Below are positions 22,188 to 36,710 of a stretch of DNA of 64,000 nt, in pieces. The first letter of the stretch is position 1. Each line of letters starts with the position of its first letter. Location: assembly GCF_001638985.1 (NCBI RefSeq), contig NW_017265135.1:1417223-1481222 (forward strand). Direction: 5' to 3'. The stretch is from Phycomyces blakesleeanus NRRL 1555(-) (Eukaryota; Mucoromycota; Mucoromycetes; Mucorales; Phycomycetaceae). The translations under genes were made by a program, and so were the position numbers. The notes under the pieces are model-generated. The model was not told the DNA's origin. It made no database searches and was given only the letters and a program-made list of their open reading frames with translations.

Positions 22188-22857
22188 TTAGGGTGATTTA
22201 ATTGATCGAAACTCAATGTATTCATCTGCATATTTTCTGATTAAAGCTGGGCGGTAAGTGCTTTCGTTTAGCCAGACCTCAGCCGATGCTTTTTCGGATG
22301 CTTTCATTTTCTTATCGCCTGCTATTCTGTGCCGAAAAAAGCGCTCGACTGATGAAAGCTTGCAGAGCTCATATATGGTTATTTTTGCCCGAGAAGCAGG
22401 ACCTATACGAGTGTATGGAGTGATTTCCTTTATGATATCCTGGTGGGCAAGCTTGATTGCGGCAAGCTTGTCAATAGGTGGCCCTTTGGGTTGTTTATCG
22501 ATACTTTCGGTCGATTGGTCTGCGGTTTCCTGTTGGTCTTTAATAAGAAAGTGTTGGTCTATTTGTTGATTTCCTTGAGCAGTCAATGCCTCTTTTGCCT
22601 TTCGTCTCCTCCATTCTGTAGTTCTCGATGTCTTTGTGTATGTACGACGAGCGGGTTTGTCAACAATGTCATGCCATTTGAGCAAGTTGTTGAAATTCAC
22701 ATCTGAAGTAACTGTCATTTCTTGAGGTTCTTTATCCTCCACAGGGACTTGTTCCTCATTCACATCTTTATTGTCATTAACTTTTCTAGCAAATCCACCT
22801 TTTGGATCCCTGAGCCGCGCCCTTTCGATCTTTACTCTTTTTTTTTGGACGAGGCAT
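22188..22857 (-). pseudogene. Orphan N-terminal fragment of a DDE transposon protein, frameshifted
   Basis: The minus strand begins with ATG at 22857 (MPRPKKK). The frame is lost in a nine-A run about 20 bases in, then resumes in another phase and reads through to 22188. The main open frame (191 codons) carries WHDIVDKPARRTYTKTSRTT-WRRRKAKEAL followed by a predicted disordered linker. It ends with a helical part, CKLSSVERFFRHRIAGDKK then MKASEKASAEVWL. This architecture, an RRPYTRTS-type basic box followed by a helix-turn-helix-like region, resembles the N-terminal half of the DDE transposase family seen at 13800-15814. No catalytic domain follows the stop, so it is truncated. It could instead be a domesticated DNA-binding protein if the A-run shift is a sequencing error. 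Confidence 0.55.
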
Positions 22858-23565
22858 GTTTACAGGTGTTTTAAATTTGTCCCAAGTGTATTCTTTTTTT
22901 TTTTGAACAAATATATATATATAGTAAATCCACGTGGTGGAAATAGCACCATTCCCTTTTTTCTTATTGGCGTTGGCTACAAGTTGTGTTGATATTTGGG
23001 GATCCCTTCTGTATCTCAACGAACATTATTTCTGTGTCTTTTAGGCGTGTATTGGAAGGCTTGTAATAAAATGCTACATAAATTTACTTGGCAGAGCAAA
23101 TGCAAAAATAAAAGTCAAGCTTTTTTAAGGTTAACCTATGAACAACAAAATGAAGTTTTGGTGCAAATAACGTAGATTGTAATAAGTTAAAGATGTTTGA
23201 GAGTGCAAAAATGGGATATATTGATGAGTATTTGAAAAATGAAGGTAAAATAAAGATAATAGCAAAAAGTCAAACTCTAATTCTTGCATACCCGTCATCC
23301 CTGTACTGAAACAGCATTTTCTTCTTCTTTTTCTCCATTGGTCTTTTTAATCAAAGATACACAAAGTCCTGGTGTCGAACCACAGGCCATTTACTCTTTC
23401 AAAAGTTTTACACAATAGTTTGATCCCAAATTACTCACTCTTTGTTCCGTCATCCTCATTGTTTATTTCTTTCTTTAAAAAAAAACAAGTATAAGCTATC
23501 CAAGTATTTGTGTTGTTGTTTTGTTTTGTGTTGTTTTATTTTTCGTGTTACGATTACAATTACAG
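22858..23565. other. Intergenic region downstream of PEX16
   Basis: No supported gene. It contains the 3' flank of PEX16 and several poly-A and poly-T tracts. The open frames on both strands are Lys/Phe-rich translations of those tracts. Confidence 0.5.
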
Positions 23566-25225
23566 TTACGAAGAAGAGGTGTAGAAATAGATCTTTTCCC
23601 ACAGAGGGAGATAGTCTCGCAAGATACCTTAAAAGAGAAAAGAAAAAAGAGTGAATATATTGTCGTTTTTTTTTGTTATGTTTAAATAAATAAAATTGTG
23701 ACATTTACTTCCTGGGATAGACATGAGTGTTTTGTTTTCGACAGAATTGCAGAATCTTTCAAAGCGAGGTCTAGAATACATTGGATTAGAACGCGTTTAA
23801 TACACGGTACACACACACACATATATATATATATATAGATAGATATACACATATAGAAATACTTACCGTGTGATGTACGTGTAGAATGCGCCTCTCAAGA
23901 GGTTGTACCACATTGCGCGTATACGTCTATAGAACTCTTGTTTCTCGAGTGGCATCATCGAGGGATTGCCATCGGTATTGAATGACTTGTAAAGGGCCAA
24001 TTGAGACCCAATCTCAGCCAAGAGGGAAAGAATCCAAGGTGTCCATGATCGTTTGCCAAATCGAAGAATCGAAAACACTAGTATTTGTTCAATCCACCCC
24101 AAAACCCAAAGAAGAAGAATTATGCTTTTAACAAAAGAGCCCCTTTCCTTCCTTTTCCTTTCCTTTCCACGCACACACATATATATATACATGTCTGTAT
24201 GCATGCATGAATGCATGTATATGTACGTAATGTATTAAAACTCACCGTAGATCAATGGTCTCAAAATGGCCAGTATTTCACCTAGACGTCCAAGAGGTGA
24301 CAATGTGTGAACCATGTCTTCTGGTTTGCGTAATTTTTCTGGTGTGAGGACTTTAGACAGCAGATAATCTGTAACATCAGTGTATTTCTTTTGGGTTTTT
24401 GGATCAAGAGAGACGGTAGATGCAATTCCAGGAACCTGTTTGCCTGTACGCTTGGCTGTCCAGGTAGTTGGTTCCTTTGGTGCTATGGTTGGCACCAAGG
24501 TAGCTGGATCCACGTTGCGTTGTAAGTGGGTGGGTGATAAGTTCATACGATGAGACGTCACATGCAGGACAATGAGCTTTAATATCGCCCTATTTTCACG
24601 TGCTTATGTGTCAGTCAAAAAAAAAAGAAAAAGAAAAGAAAACATGACTAGCTAGACATACTTTAATGACTCAACCGAAGCAATCCAACGCCATTGAGCT
24701 TTTTTACCCCATTGCTTCATCACAGCCATCTCTGTCAACACCTGAGTATATTGAATGACTGACAATAGTGCAGATGTTCTTTTGTAGATCTCAGACCGAT
24801 TAGTCCAGTAAAGAAAATATTTGTTAAACTTTGTTTCTTCTGTCAATTGAGTGTGGGTTTCCTGTGCATGTTGACGTGCAGCACGACGCAGGATAGTATT
24901 GTGGTGAAGACCGATGAGGTGAAGGGCTGCATAGACTACATAATGTTAGACAAATAAATTAGATTTGTTGGCTTTAGCGTGTTTAAACTTACTTACTGGC
25001 CTGAGAAGCGAATTCGGCATCTTGGAATCGACCTTTTACGTTTTTCGTTTTTTTTTTGTTTACAATATTAGTATCAATATTGTGTTAGGATAGCTCTTTT
25101 CCTTTCTGTTCTTGCCAGTACACACCTGGTAATATATATGTTAATGAACGAAGGGAGGATTCGATACTGGTGATTTGAGAGGCATTCTTTACGAGAAAGT
25201 CCTCGTACTTATCAAGTATCATCAT
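23566..25225 (-). CDS. PEX16: Peroxisomal membrane biogenesis protein Pex16
   Basis: Seven exons (25126-25225, 24997-25032, 24662-24935, 24246-24589, 23867-24077, 23709-23770, 23566-23627) join in phase to 362 residues, the usual fungal length. Recognisable parts in order are the start MMILDKYEDFLVKNASQI with SSLRSLTYILPGRFQDAEFA. The central segments SPLGRLGEILAILRPLIYV and RSWTPWILSLLAEIGSQL follow, and then the C-terminal LRGAFYTYITRPR and RDYLPLWEKIYFYTSSS. In other organisms Pex16 is an integral membrane protein that recruits Pex3 and sorts membrane proteins into new peroxisomes. The 36-base second exon and the last two 62-base exons are small but make exact family sense. All splice sites are GT-AG. 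The Ups2-like gene on the same strand ends just upstream of its promoter. Confidence 0.93.
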
Positions 25226-25716
25226 ATTATTAGTATTATTCTTTCTTTTGTAGTAAGAAAAAAAAAAGTATATATATAAAAGATGGGGAAAAAAAATTAG
25301 ATATATATATATAGAAAAAGAAAGAAGGTTGGATGCCCGTTTGTGGGCTCCAATCACCTTGCTTTGATTTTTGTCTCAAGATTTTCATCCTGTGAGATCT
25401 TTTGTATACAGATATACAATATATACAATATTAATTTGATCAAAAATAATAGTAATAATATACAGAGATTTGATGTTGATTGTTCTTTATCAAATAAAAT
25501 GAATAGTAAAAGTAGTTGTAATGACAATACCAATACCAATGCCAATGCCAATGCCAATGCTAATAATTGCATTTGTTTTGTGCTATATATTTTTTATTTT
25601 TATATTGTCTATCTTTTCTGTCTTGATGAAGGAAAGAAGAAGTATGTTGTAAGAAATGAAGTTGTTATGTAATGTGTGTGTATATGTATATATGTATAAA
25701 AGAAAAAGAAAAATAT
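25226..25716. other. Spacer between PEX16 start and UPS2-like gene end
   Basis: About 490 bases. It must hold the PEX16 promoter and the 3' region of the PRELI gene. A short CCAATG/CCAATA tandem tract at about 25527-25562 produces a repetitive Asn/Ala or Leu/Ala open frame that is not a gene. Confidence 0.5.
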
Positions 25717-26510
25717 CTAAAAAGATTCTTTTGTAGGTTGTGGTTCAGCCATAACTACAAATCGTTCCAATACTTTACAAAATCCCTCTCTTCCAACTGC
25801 CGCATTGTGCTTGAATCGATTGAGTGAAAAGTCTTCTACCATGTTTGACCATCGAGACAACAAACTACCTGCAGAGACTGTGGCCTGCTGCGACATTTGT
25901 GTTCTACGATAATGATAATTAATTAAAAATTAATAAAAACAAGAGAAAAACAGTAAGTAAAATGTACAATATATATATATATATATAGACACACAAGGAT
26001 TATGTCATCACCTCCCCTCCTCTCTTTGTCTTTAATGTCTTTAAAGATTACTTACTGTTTTTTATCTTCCGGGTGTTCATAGTATGTAGTTTCTTCTTCA
26101 ATTGTGAGAAGATGAGATGTTGTGATATTCACACTTTGCATTGTCAGGGTCTTTTTACGTGGGTCGATTGTAGATATTTCTCGAACATATTGAGTTTCAT
26201 CAGTGCCAAGTAACTATTAAACAATTAAGAGCATATAACATATATTGATTAGTTATACAAAGTAAACCCCTCGAGTAATTTTTATATCCTTCGTTTATTT
26301 GCTTACCTTAAGAATTATACGAGGCACATTCTGTTCTACTGTCAAGAGTCTCTCAGTTATCAAGACTCCTGTTTCGGGGTCAAGTTTACGATTTAACACA
26401 TCGACATGGCGTACATGAGGGCAATTCTCGTTTGGATATTTCTGCCAGTTGGCTGCTGACACAAGGCTCCATTCGTAACCAAAATTGTGAGTTGATTTGA
26501 AAAGCTTCAT
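25717..26510 (-). CDS. UPS2: PRELI/MSF1-domain protein, Ups2/Slmo type
   Basis: Three exons (26307-26510, 26056-26213, 25717-25903) give 182 residues, almost entirely one PRELI/MSF1 domain. Signature segments are the start MKLFKSTHNFGYEWSLVSAA with NWQKYPNENCPHVRHVDVL, then DPETGVLITERLLTVEQNVP, and YVREISTIDPRKKTL near the middle. The MKLF start and the AANWxKYPNE sequence match the yeast Ups2/Ups3 and animal Slmo/PRELID3 branch rather than Ups1. Known members work in the mitochondrial intermembrane space with Mdm35 and carry phosphatidylserine to the inner membrane for conversion to phosphatidylethanolamine. That role is inferred here. The C-terminus (FVVMAEPQPTKESF) lacks the long tail of yeast Ups2. 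No classical presequence is seen, as expected for the family. Confidence 0.88.
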
Positions 26511-27733
26511 TAGACCAAATTGTATTCAAGTAAAACAAGAATAGTAAATATAAAAAAAAGGGGGGATATAAAGAAGTGAAAGAAAGAAATAAAAAAAAAA
26601 TACAAGGAAATATCCTTGCTATAAATGTACAAATTTTACGTTTTTTTTTTAAAAAAAAAAAAAAAAAAAAGTCAAGGGGGGGGAGGGGGATGGTAAGGGT
26701 AAGATCGGAGAAACATTCATCAATAATGGACAAAAAATGACCAATCACAATGAGTGGAAGCCAGTTGAATCGGTCCGTTCCTCATTTGTACCTCAAAGAT
26801 GTCGAATCGGGATAACTTGGTACCATCTTGTTTGGTTCAATTCCACATTTTGTGTGTCAGATACACTTATTTCCAAAAGGTAAAGGTTGTAGTAATGCAG
26901 TCCGTACCGGAACTAAAAACAGTTCGGATAGGTCTGTGCCGCTATCACTCTTTAGGATGAAAAGGCTGTCTTGGTTTTGTATTCTAGCACTTTAATATCC
27001 CCACATATATATTTATATAGAACTTGCTCGGTTTACCTTAATTGCTACGCATCTGGTCCTTATTTAACATCATCTACATAATAAGTCAAGCCTTTTTTTT
27101 TGTAGTACTGTTTACAACTAAACTTCATGACAATACATTTCAATAGATTAAAAGATTGTCCAATTACTTGCTCCTCGAACCACTTGCTTATTGTTGTTTT
27201 ATATCTTTGATGAGGTGAGGTGAGGTGAAGTAAAATGTATTGAAATGATAAATGATAATTGACCCAAAATAAAATAAAATAAAATAAAATGGGAAATAGA
27301 TAGATAAGACCTTTTGATTTTTGTTTTTTTTTATACAAGCATAAGATATTATTTATGAAACGTTGATCTCAAGTTATTCTAAAATTTAAGGGTGTAAATT
27401 GACATTCCTAATACATGATGATCCATTGATCACTTATCTAGTATCAGGATTAATCGGTTAACATTTGATCGATTGTATATGTAAAGATAAATTCATTTTC
27501 ATGGGTGTTTATGGACCTATCAAAACGTCATTCTTTGGAGACAATGCTTATGATATTATTGTGTGTATAAAATATATATATATTAAAATAAGGTGTAAAG
27601 ATTATTATTATAGTAGTAGTTTAAAATAAGTAGAATACAGAATATATATATAAATAAATAAATAAATATGTACACATACTAATAATAATTATATAATTAT
27701 AGATAGAAAAATAAGAATAAATATAATGGTAAT
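26511..27733. other. Intergenic region with UPS2 promoter
   Basis: No supported gene. A CCAAT box (minus-strand orientation ATTGG) at 26741-26745 lies about 230 bases upstream of the UPS2-like ATG. A T10-A20 tract is at 26641-26670, followed by a G-rich run. A TGAGG pentamer array and an AAAAT array lie near 27210-27290. The remainder is AT-rich 3' flank of the CRIB gene. Confidence 0.5.
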
Positions 27734-28406
27734 TTAGGCCATAAGGGTCCTTAATGATGGTGGCTCCAGTAATAGGATATTACTATTTACTGGCTTTCTT
27801 GAGCCTCTACAATTGTTGCTGCTACTGCTGCTGCTGCTGATGATGTTGTACTGGTAGTAATCATTGGCTGCCCGAGGTAAACTCTTCTTGTTGTTGTTGT
27901 TGTTGTTTTTAGGTTTTATTTGTCTTGGCCGTATAGGGGTATTAAGTTGAGTAGAAATATCCATCATTTGTGCAGAAAATATATTAGCCTAATAATAATA
28001 ATAATATTATTTATGATTAGCAAATATATAATGTATTCCAAATCAACCAATCAAACAAACAAAAAAACAAAAAAGCAAACAATAAGAATCAAAAGAAAGG
28101 GGGTAGTCAAGGGTTTACCTCTACAGGATTAATATTGGTGTCTTTTGCTCCCATATGTCCAATGTGCTTGAAATTCGATGGTCTACCAACCATGCTCTTG
28201 GTTACTTTCTTGTATCTCGGCTTTCTTCTTTTGACAGAGATCGATTTCTTGTCTTTGGGTTTGTGGCGTCCTGATGGTTTGGCATTAAGAGGCTTTTGAG
28301 AATCAATGCAGCCTACGGTAGGACTAGTGCGTCCTCTTCGGGTCTTTTCCGAAGGCAGAAGAGAGGCTTTTAAGCCATGGTTGACTTTTGAAATTGTGCT
28401 TCCCAT
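27734..28406 (-). CDS. Small CRIB-domain protein (Cdc42/Rac effector type)
   Basis: Two exons (28119-28406 and 27734-27988) give 180 residues. The protein begins MGSTISKVNHG, which fits the N-myristoylation consensus (Gly2, Ser6) and suggests membrane attachment. A basic middle region (KPSGRHKPKDKKSISVKRRK) precedes the CRIB motif VGRPSNFKHIGHMGA at about residues 74-88. This motif binds GTP-loaded Cdc42 or Rac. The intron falls a few residues after the motif. The C-terminal third has Asn6 and Ser7 runs from short codon repeats and looks disordered. There is no kinase or other catalytic domain, so this resembles small fungal effectors such as the Gic group, which link Cdc42 to polarised growth. 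Its partners are inferred, and I cannot assign an orthologue. Confidence 0.82.
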
Positions 28407-29804
28407 ACGGTAAAATTATATGTAGGAATATATGGTACAAGTGTGTATGTGCGTTTCTTTAAATAATAAAAGTAATAGTAATAAACAATGGTTGATCTAG
28501 AAGAAAGAAGTCAATTTTTGTGTGTGTTTTTTTATACCAGTTGAAAATTGCTTGTTGCAAAAAAAAATGTAAATACCTATATTGCCCATTTATGGAAACT
28601 ATCAAAATTTGGACAATAACAATCCTGTTAAACAGCACTTGTTTATCATTCTCTCACTCTTACTCTTCTTCACTCTTTATATGTTGTGTATTGTATAAAA
28701 ATAGAAGCAATATTTACGTGAGCAACAACCATATAAATAAATAAATAAATAAATAAATAATGGGGTTAAATACTGCGCACCTTACATTGACCTCAATTAT
28801 ATCATATAGACCCATTACTATCATCAGTTGATTATTGACTATAAAAACCCATACACACACATTATATATATATTTATATATGCCATCTAGTGATTCCAAG
28901 TTCAAGACCAAATTTAAGAGTCTTTAACAAGGCTGACCACAAAGAAGCAAGAAAGATCAACCCACAAGTTAATTCATACAAACTACAGTAAACAAAATTC
29001 ATTTATATTTATAGCAAAACCCCCATCTCCTCCACTTTTTATTACTCTAAAACTTTGTAGGATGATTAAAGACACCCTTTATTTTATTTTTTATGCATAG
29101 TTATTAATATCTAGTAATCTCTTTTAATAGACACTGCACAAAATATTCCTTCCTTCCTTCCTTCTCTTTTTTGTTTTAATTCCTTTTTTGGCTTGCACAT
29201 TGCTCACTTGGATTTTGTGTTTTGGCTTGATTAAAGTCAGTGTACTCTGTATTGTACTGATATTATAAAATAAATAAAATATGTATATATAATATGTAGC
29301 ACAAATCACTTGAAGAAATACAAAGGAAAAAATAAATAAATCTTAATTCTAATGTAAGAGTGCAAAGAAAAAGCCCAAGGCTTCAAACAGAATTCCCCTC
29401 CCTCTATCTTACAAATGAATTAAAACTCATATATATTTTTAGCCAATAATATAATACACATTAAGTAGGCACTTTAATATTAGCCCACATCTTAAATCAT
29501 TTGATTGGCTGGTATAGAATAATATCAATAAGCATTGATTTTAAGCATGTTTGATGAGATGAGATCTTTAATAAATATATATAAAAGCTATCCGTTTATG
29601 CTTACATTCTTTTTTAGGGTAAAAATGAACACCCTCATGGCGTATGTGTATGTGATACACAAAGTAAGTAAGCCTTCTAAAGAAAAGAAAAAAAAATCCC
29701 CAGAATATCTTCTCTCCTTTTTTTTTTCATTCTTATTTCTTTTTGTTCTCTTTTATATATATATATATTATTTTATTACAGTCTTTGGTTAGGTCTTTCT
29801 TGAG
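28407..29804. other. Divergent promoter region between CRIB gene and GH47 gene
   Basis: About 1.4 kb of AT-rich DNA with no supported gene. It contains an AAAT array at about 28733-28760, a CTTC array at 29150-29165 and scattered TATA-like runs. Both flanking genes are transcribed outward from it. Confidence 0.5.
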
Positions 29805-32830
<3,026 letters not shown>

Positions 32831-33014
32831 GGACAATTGTTTCTTCTTCTTCTTCTTCTTCTTCTTTCATTTTCTTTTGTTTTCATTTATATACATATAC
32901 ACATTTCTTTTTGGGAGGTTTTTGTTTTTGTTTTTGTTTTTGCTTTTTTTTTTGTTTCCAGTTATTTCTTCTTCTTCTACTTCTTCTTCTTCTTCTTATA
33001 TTTTTTTTTGTTCC

Positions 33015-35362
33015 TTAAAATAATTGATTTAAAAGTGGGTTTGTTTCAAAGTTGTCTATGCCTGCACTGACGTCTTCGTATTTTATCGCATCACAATAAT
33101 CTTTCATTTCCACAGTCGGTCCAAACAAGGTGTCATTAGAATGAACCATCAAAGCATGCTGATACATTGTGTCAAATGCCAACGCCAGTTCAGGTACAGG
33201 GGGACTGGCTGAACTTTGACCTGATCCACTTATACTTCCATTTCCACTTCCGCATGCATTTGCATTTCCACTTGCATTTGTACTTGCGCCAATATCGTTA
33301 ATGTCGTCGTCAGACTGCATTGGCTCTAAAGATGAAGGAGAAGAAGAAGAGGAGGAAGACGAAGACGAAAGAGGGACTTGAAGGAGGGGAAGGGAGCTAA
33401 GAAGAGAGTCAAACACATTTTTGAATTCAGATTTGATTTGGATGGTTTGGTTGGTTTGGACGACTTCCTTTGTAGAGTGCACACAGGGAGATTCTGGTTC
33501 TGGGGGAGGAGAGAAGCAGTCATTGAAGTCGAGTGTAGCTGTGGTTCCACTAAAGCACGAGTGGTTGTCTTCATCTGCATGAGGTTCGATAGGAAGCGAA
33601 GGAAGTGAGAGAGAGGGGTAGGTGAGAGGTACGCGGGATGAATATTTGCGTGGTCTGAGATGAGGAGTATGATGGTTACGGAATGTGTCAAGAACTTGTT
33701 GCAAGAGATTCTTTTTGTTGGCCAATTGATGAGGGTTCAGCCAAGCCTATGGTAAATAGATAAATAAATAAATACACAAATGTCAATATCAATATAAATA
33801 TACATATACATATATGCAAATACACATGTAAAAAAAAAAGTTTACCAATTGCCAGCCAATCTCGTTACATTTGGCTTCGTCTCGTTTACGATCCGACAGA
33901 AACGGCGCGTCCGACGCCAACAAAAGTGCACGCGGAAAGACACAATTTGATTTTCTAAATTGAAGGTCAATTATACTCAAGGCAACCGATTCAATATTGA
34001 CTTTTAGTTGCCAAGGTGACCCTGGGCCTACTAGGATGGACATTGTTGTAGATCTGCTATTGTCTTTCCAGTCCAGAGGCCTTGGAATGGATGTGGATGT
34101 GTAAGGCAAGCATTGGCGTACGGGTGGCTTGGAGTGTTTTGTCGCATTTTCCATGACTGTGTCTTCTCGATGTTTGCGTTTGCGCAAAGTGCCTCGCAAT
34201 AATTTCTCCTGTCGGGCAACTCTACGGGATCTCATGCTTGGATATCTATTCCGATATGAATCCACTGCACGTTGAATTAGGCCCCGTTTAGAAGCAATTT
34301 CATTTCGGTTCAACCAAGCCAATTGCCAGCCTAATACATTGCACTCCGTTTCATAGCTCCAACGGTTTCCACGATATGAATCTTTGGGTAGATTTGCACG
34401 CGGATATATCTAGATATGCGTAAAGATCGTATATAGTCCATAGTCCATAGTATGCAGTATGTACATGTGCATGTTTGTATGTGTGTGTGTAGATGTATAA
34501 ATTACATACAAAAATAAAGCAAACAAAACAAAATAATAATATGAGATTGGATGGTAGCACAGCATAAACCGTTATTCTAATGGCCTGAAAGGAGAAGAAA
34601 GAAAGAAAAAGAAAGAAAAAGAAAAATGCATACACAATTATCTCTTTTGAACTTGTCATCCATAGTAGCCAGGTCCACCGTTTCAAGATCTGTCCGGATA
34701 TTATAGTTCTTGAGTGTCCGACGATGAGAGTATACAAAGCTCACCCATTCGACACCATCACGAACTTCAGTAACTGGTTCATGAGTGGAGGAAGTAGGAC
34801 TTTCGTTTATATGATCGTGTTGAAGAGGTGGCTTGGTTTGAGAATTGTCAGACAAATGGGGATGAGTTTCTGCGATTGCCTGGGCGAGTGCTTTTGCAAC
34901 TTGTGCTGCAGTGGAATCCCAGATTGAAGGATTTGTGGATGATAAAATTTCTGGAATGAGTGTTTGTTCAACTTTGACTTGTTCGATTTCGGCTTCAAGT
35001 TCGACTTCGACTTCGACTTCGACTTCTTCTTCATCGTCTTCTTCTTCCATTTCGTCGACTTGTTCCATTTCTTCTTCAACTTCTTCTTGTTTTATCTCTT
35101 CGTATTTTATTTCTACACATTTTTGTTCTATGTTTTGTTCTATGTTTTGTTCTTCTTGTGGTAATGTTGGGTATGATATTGTTGGTTGTGAAATGACAGG
35201 GTGATTTTGAAGGGCCAGCTTCTTTTCCTTAAGTTTGTAAAGAGCTTGTTCTATTGCATTTAATTGTTCTGTTGTGAGACTATCCAAAAGTATTTCGGCT
35301 GTCTTGTTTGGGTAGAGAAGGTCATTGACGGATAGTTGTAATTCAGGTACTGGAGTTTGCAT
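33015..35362 (-). CDS. Regulator-like protein with two copies of a DUF8032-type domain
   Basis: Three exons (34634-35362, 33846-34409, 33015-33746) give 674 residues. The N-terminal 200 residues hold a leucine-rich start, then a long Glu/Val-rich acidic tract. Domain copy 1 spans exons 1-2: WVSFVYSHRRTLKNYNIRTD, NCIYPRANLPKDSYRGNRW, ETECNVLGWQLAWLNRNEI. Copy 2 spans exons 2-3: SPWQLKVNIESVALSIIDL, RKSNCVFPRALLL, KCNEIGWQLAWLNPHQLANKK. In both copies the intron follows the WQL codons or the NC codon. I believe this is the fungal domain catalogued as DUF8032, but that is from memory. After copy 2 come Ser- and acidic-rich regions. The acidic blocks and basic RSRRVARQEKLLRGTLRKRK stretch suggest a nuclear transcriptional role, which is inference only. 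Confidence 0.72.
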
Positions 35363-36414
35363 TTTTTTTTGTTGGAGAATGTATAGATTGTATACTTGTC
35401 GTATTCTACTTCTTGAATTAAATCAAGTGCGTGTGGCAAGGATAGTTTCGATTTGAAATTGAGAATAAGAACAAGAAGAAGAGGAAGAATAAGAGGATAA
35501 TGATATTATTATTTTTTTGCTGTTGTTGTTTTGTTGTTACTTTTTGACGTCTATAAAATTAAAACAAATATAAAAATATAGAAAATCTGAGTGCTAATAG
35601 TTAGCAACTAATGAATACTAAGAATATATAAATAAAATAAAATAAAATAAATGAATAAGAATTAAATATGAATAAATAAATAAAAAACGAGAGAGAAAGA
35701 GAGAAAATAAAATGGGCAAAATGTTCGGTATCACTGTACAAACAATTAGTATACAGGACATATCTTTATATTCACGTGACACACGATTGTCCATTAGTAT
35801 TAAGAAGATAATATTTGATAAGTGATTCTGACTATAATTCTGACTCTAATTCTGACCAAGACTATTATTATTATTATCATACAACTTTATTGAGCTGATT
35901 TAAAGAGAATGAAACCGAAAACGAAAGAGCACTCATATATTTACCTCCTTGAGCCCATTTATCCGAGGCCTTTAAAAAAAATTAGTAACACATTAATTGT
36001 ATATTGTAAGTATAAATTGCTGTTTTTTTTAAAAAAAAAAATTACAATCTACATCAAGAATTGTAATGAATTATTTATTCATTTTTGCAAGATATACTTT
36101 TTTTTAAAAATAAAATTGTATTTGCAGCTTTTAGTCAAAGTCAATTTCCCTGTATAGACAAGCAATATCTTTCTTGTGTACAGTGTCTATGGCAGAAGAG
36201 GGGCACAAAAGAGACAGGGATAAAGTCAGATTACCAGTGATAATCCCAGATTGCCAGCATAGTAAACCCTAAATGCATACAGATATAACGGTTTGATTTA
36301 TGGTTAATATTCGAGGTAAATAGACAAAACAAAGGAAGAATTATTATTGTAATAATAACATTGCTGATAAAAAGGAGAATTTAACAAAGTTGGGATTTTA
36401 ACAGGTTGCTAGTA
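35363..36414. other. Intergenic region between regulator gene and MITE
   Basis: No supported gene. Short AATA arrays lie near 35630-35690, a TTATTA run near 35865-35880, and a T8-A11 palindrome at 36023-36041. Confidence 0.5.
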
Positions 36415-36468
36415 CAGTAAAACACACTATACAAGGCGCACAATTCGAGAATACAAGACGCATTTTTA
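36415..36468 (+). repeat. Left terminal inverted repeat of the MITE
   Basis: This 54-base arm pairs with 36658-36710. The ends are identical for the first 10 bases, and a central 16-base block is identical. Confidence 0.88.
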
Positions 36469-36657
36469 AAGAGTTACTAACCGTTATGAATAGATCCTCT
36501 TTTTTCAAATAAACAGCACAGAAAAGTATTCTTAGGTTATTAACTCGTCAAACATTTTGGCACTAATTTTTTTTTAAAAAATAAATAAATAAATAATAAT
36601 AATATAATGCATGCATGCTCAACTTTTTGTTTAAATATTTAAGAAAAAAAAATATCC

Positions 36658-36710
36658 TAAAAATGCGCTTTATTTTTTCGAATTGTGCGCCTTGCAAATA
36701 TGTTTTACTG
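36658..36710 (-). repeat. Right terminal inverted repeat of the MITE
   Basis: This 53-base arm is the reverse-complement partner of the left arm and ends GTTTTACTG before the flanking TA. Confidence 0.88.

Larger units (their letters stand above)
36415..36710. mobile_element. MITE-like element with ~54-base terminal inverted repeats and TA flanks
   Basis: The left end (36415-36468) begins CAGTAAAACACACTATACAA. The right end (36658-36710), reverse-complemented, begins CAGTAAAACATATTTGCAAG. Both continue with a shared AAGGCGCACAATTCGA and a shared GCGCATTTTTA-like inner part. A TA dinucleotide flanks each end (36413-36414 and 36711-36712), as expected for Tc1/mariner/pogo-type insertion. The interior is about 190 bases, non-coding and AT-rich, and holds a T9-A6 run and an ATGC repeat. 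At about 296 bases it has no transposase and must rely on one elsewhere. It sits about 300 bases upstream of the MADS gene ATG. Confidence 0.88.

Noticed and set aside
35000..35160. Plus-strand Ser/Thr- and Phe-rich open frames opposite the regulator gene
   Set aside because: They are antisense translations of the Glu/Val-rich acidic codons of the minus-strand gene.
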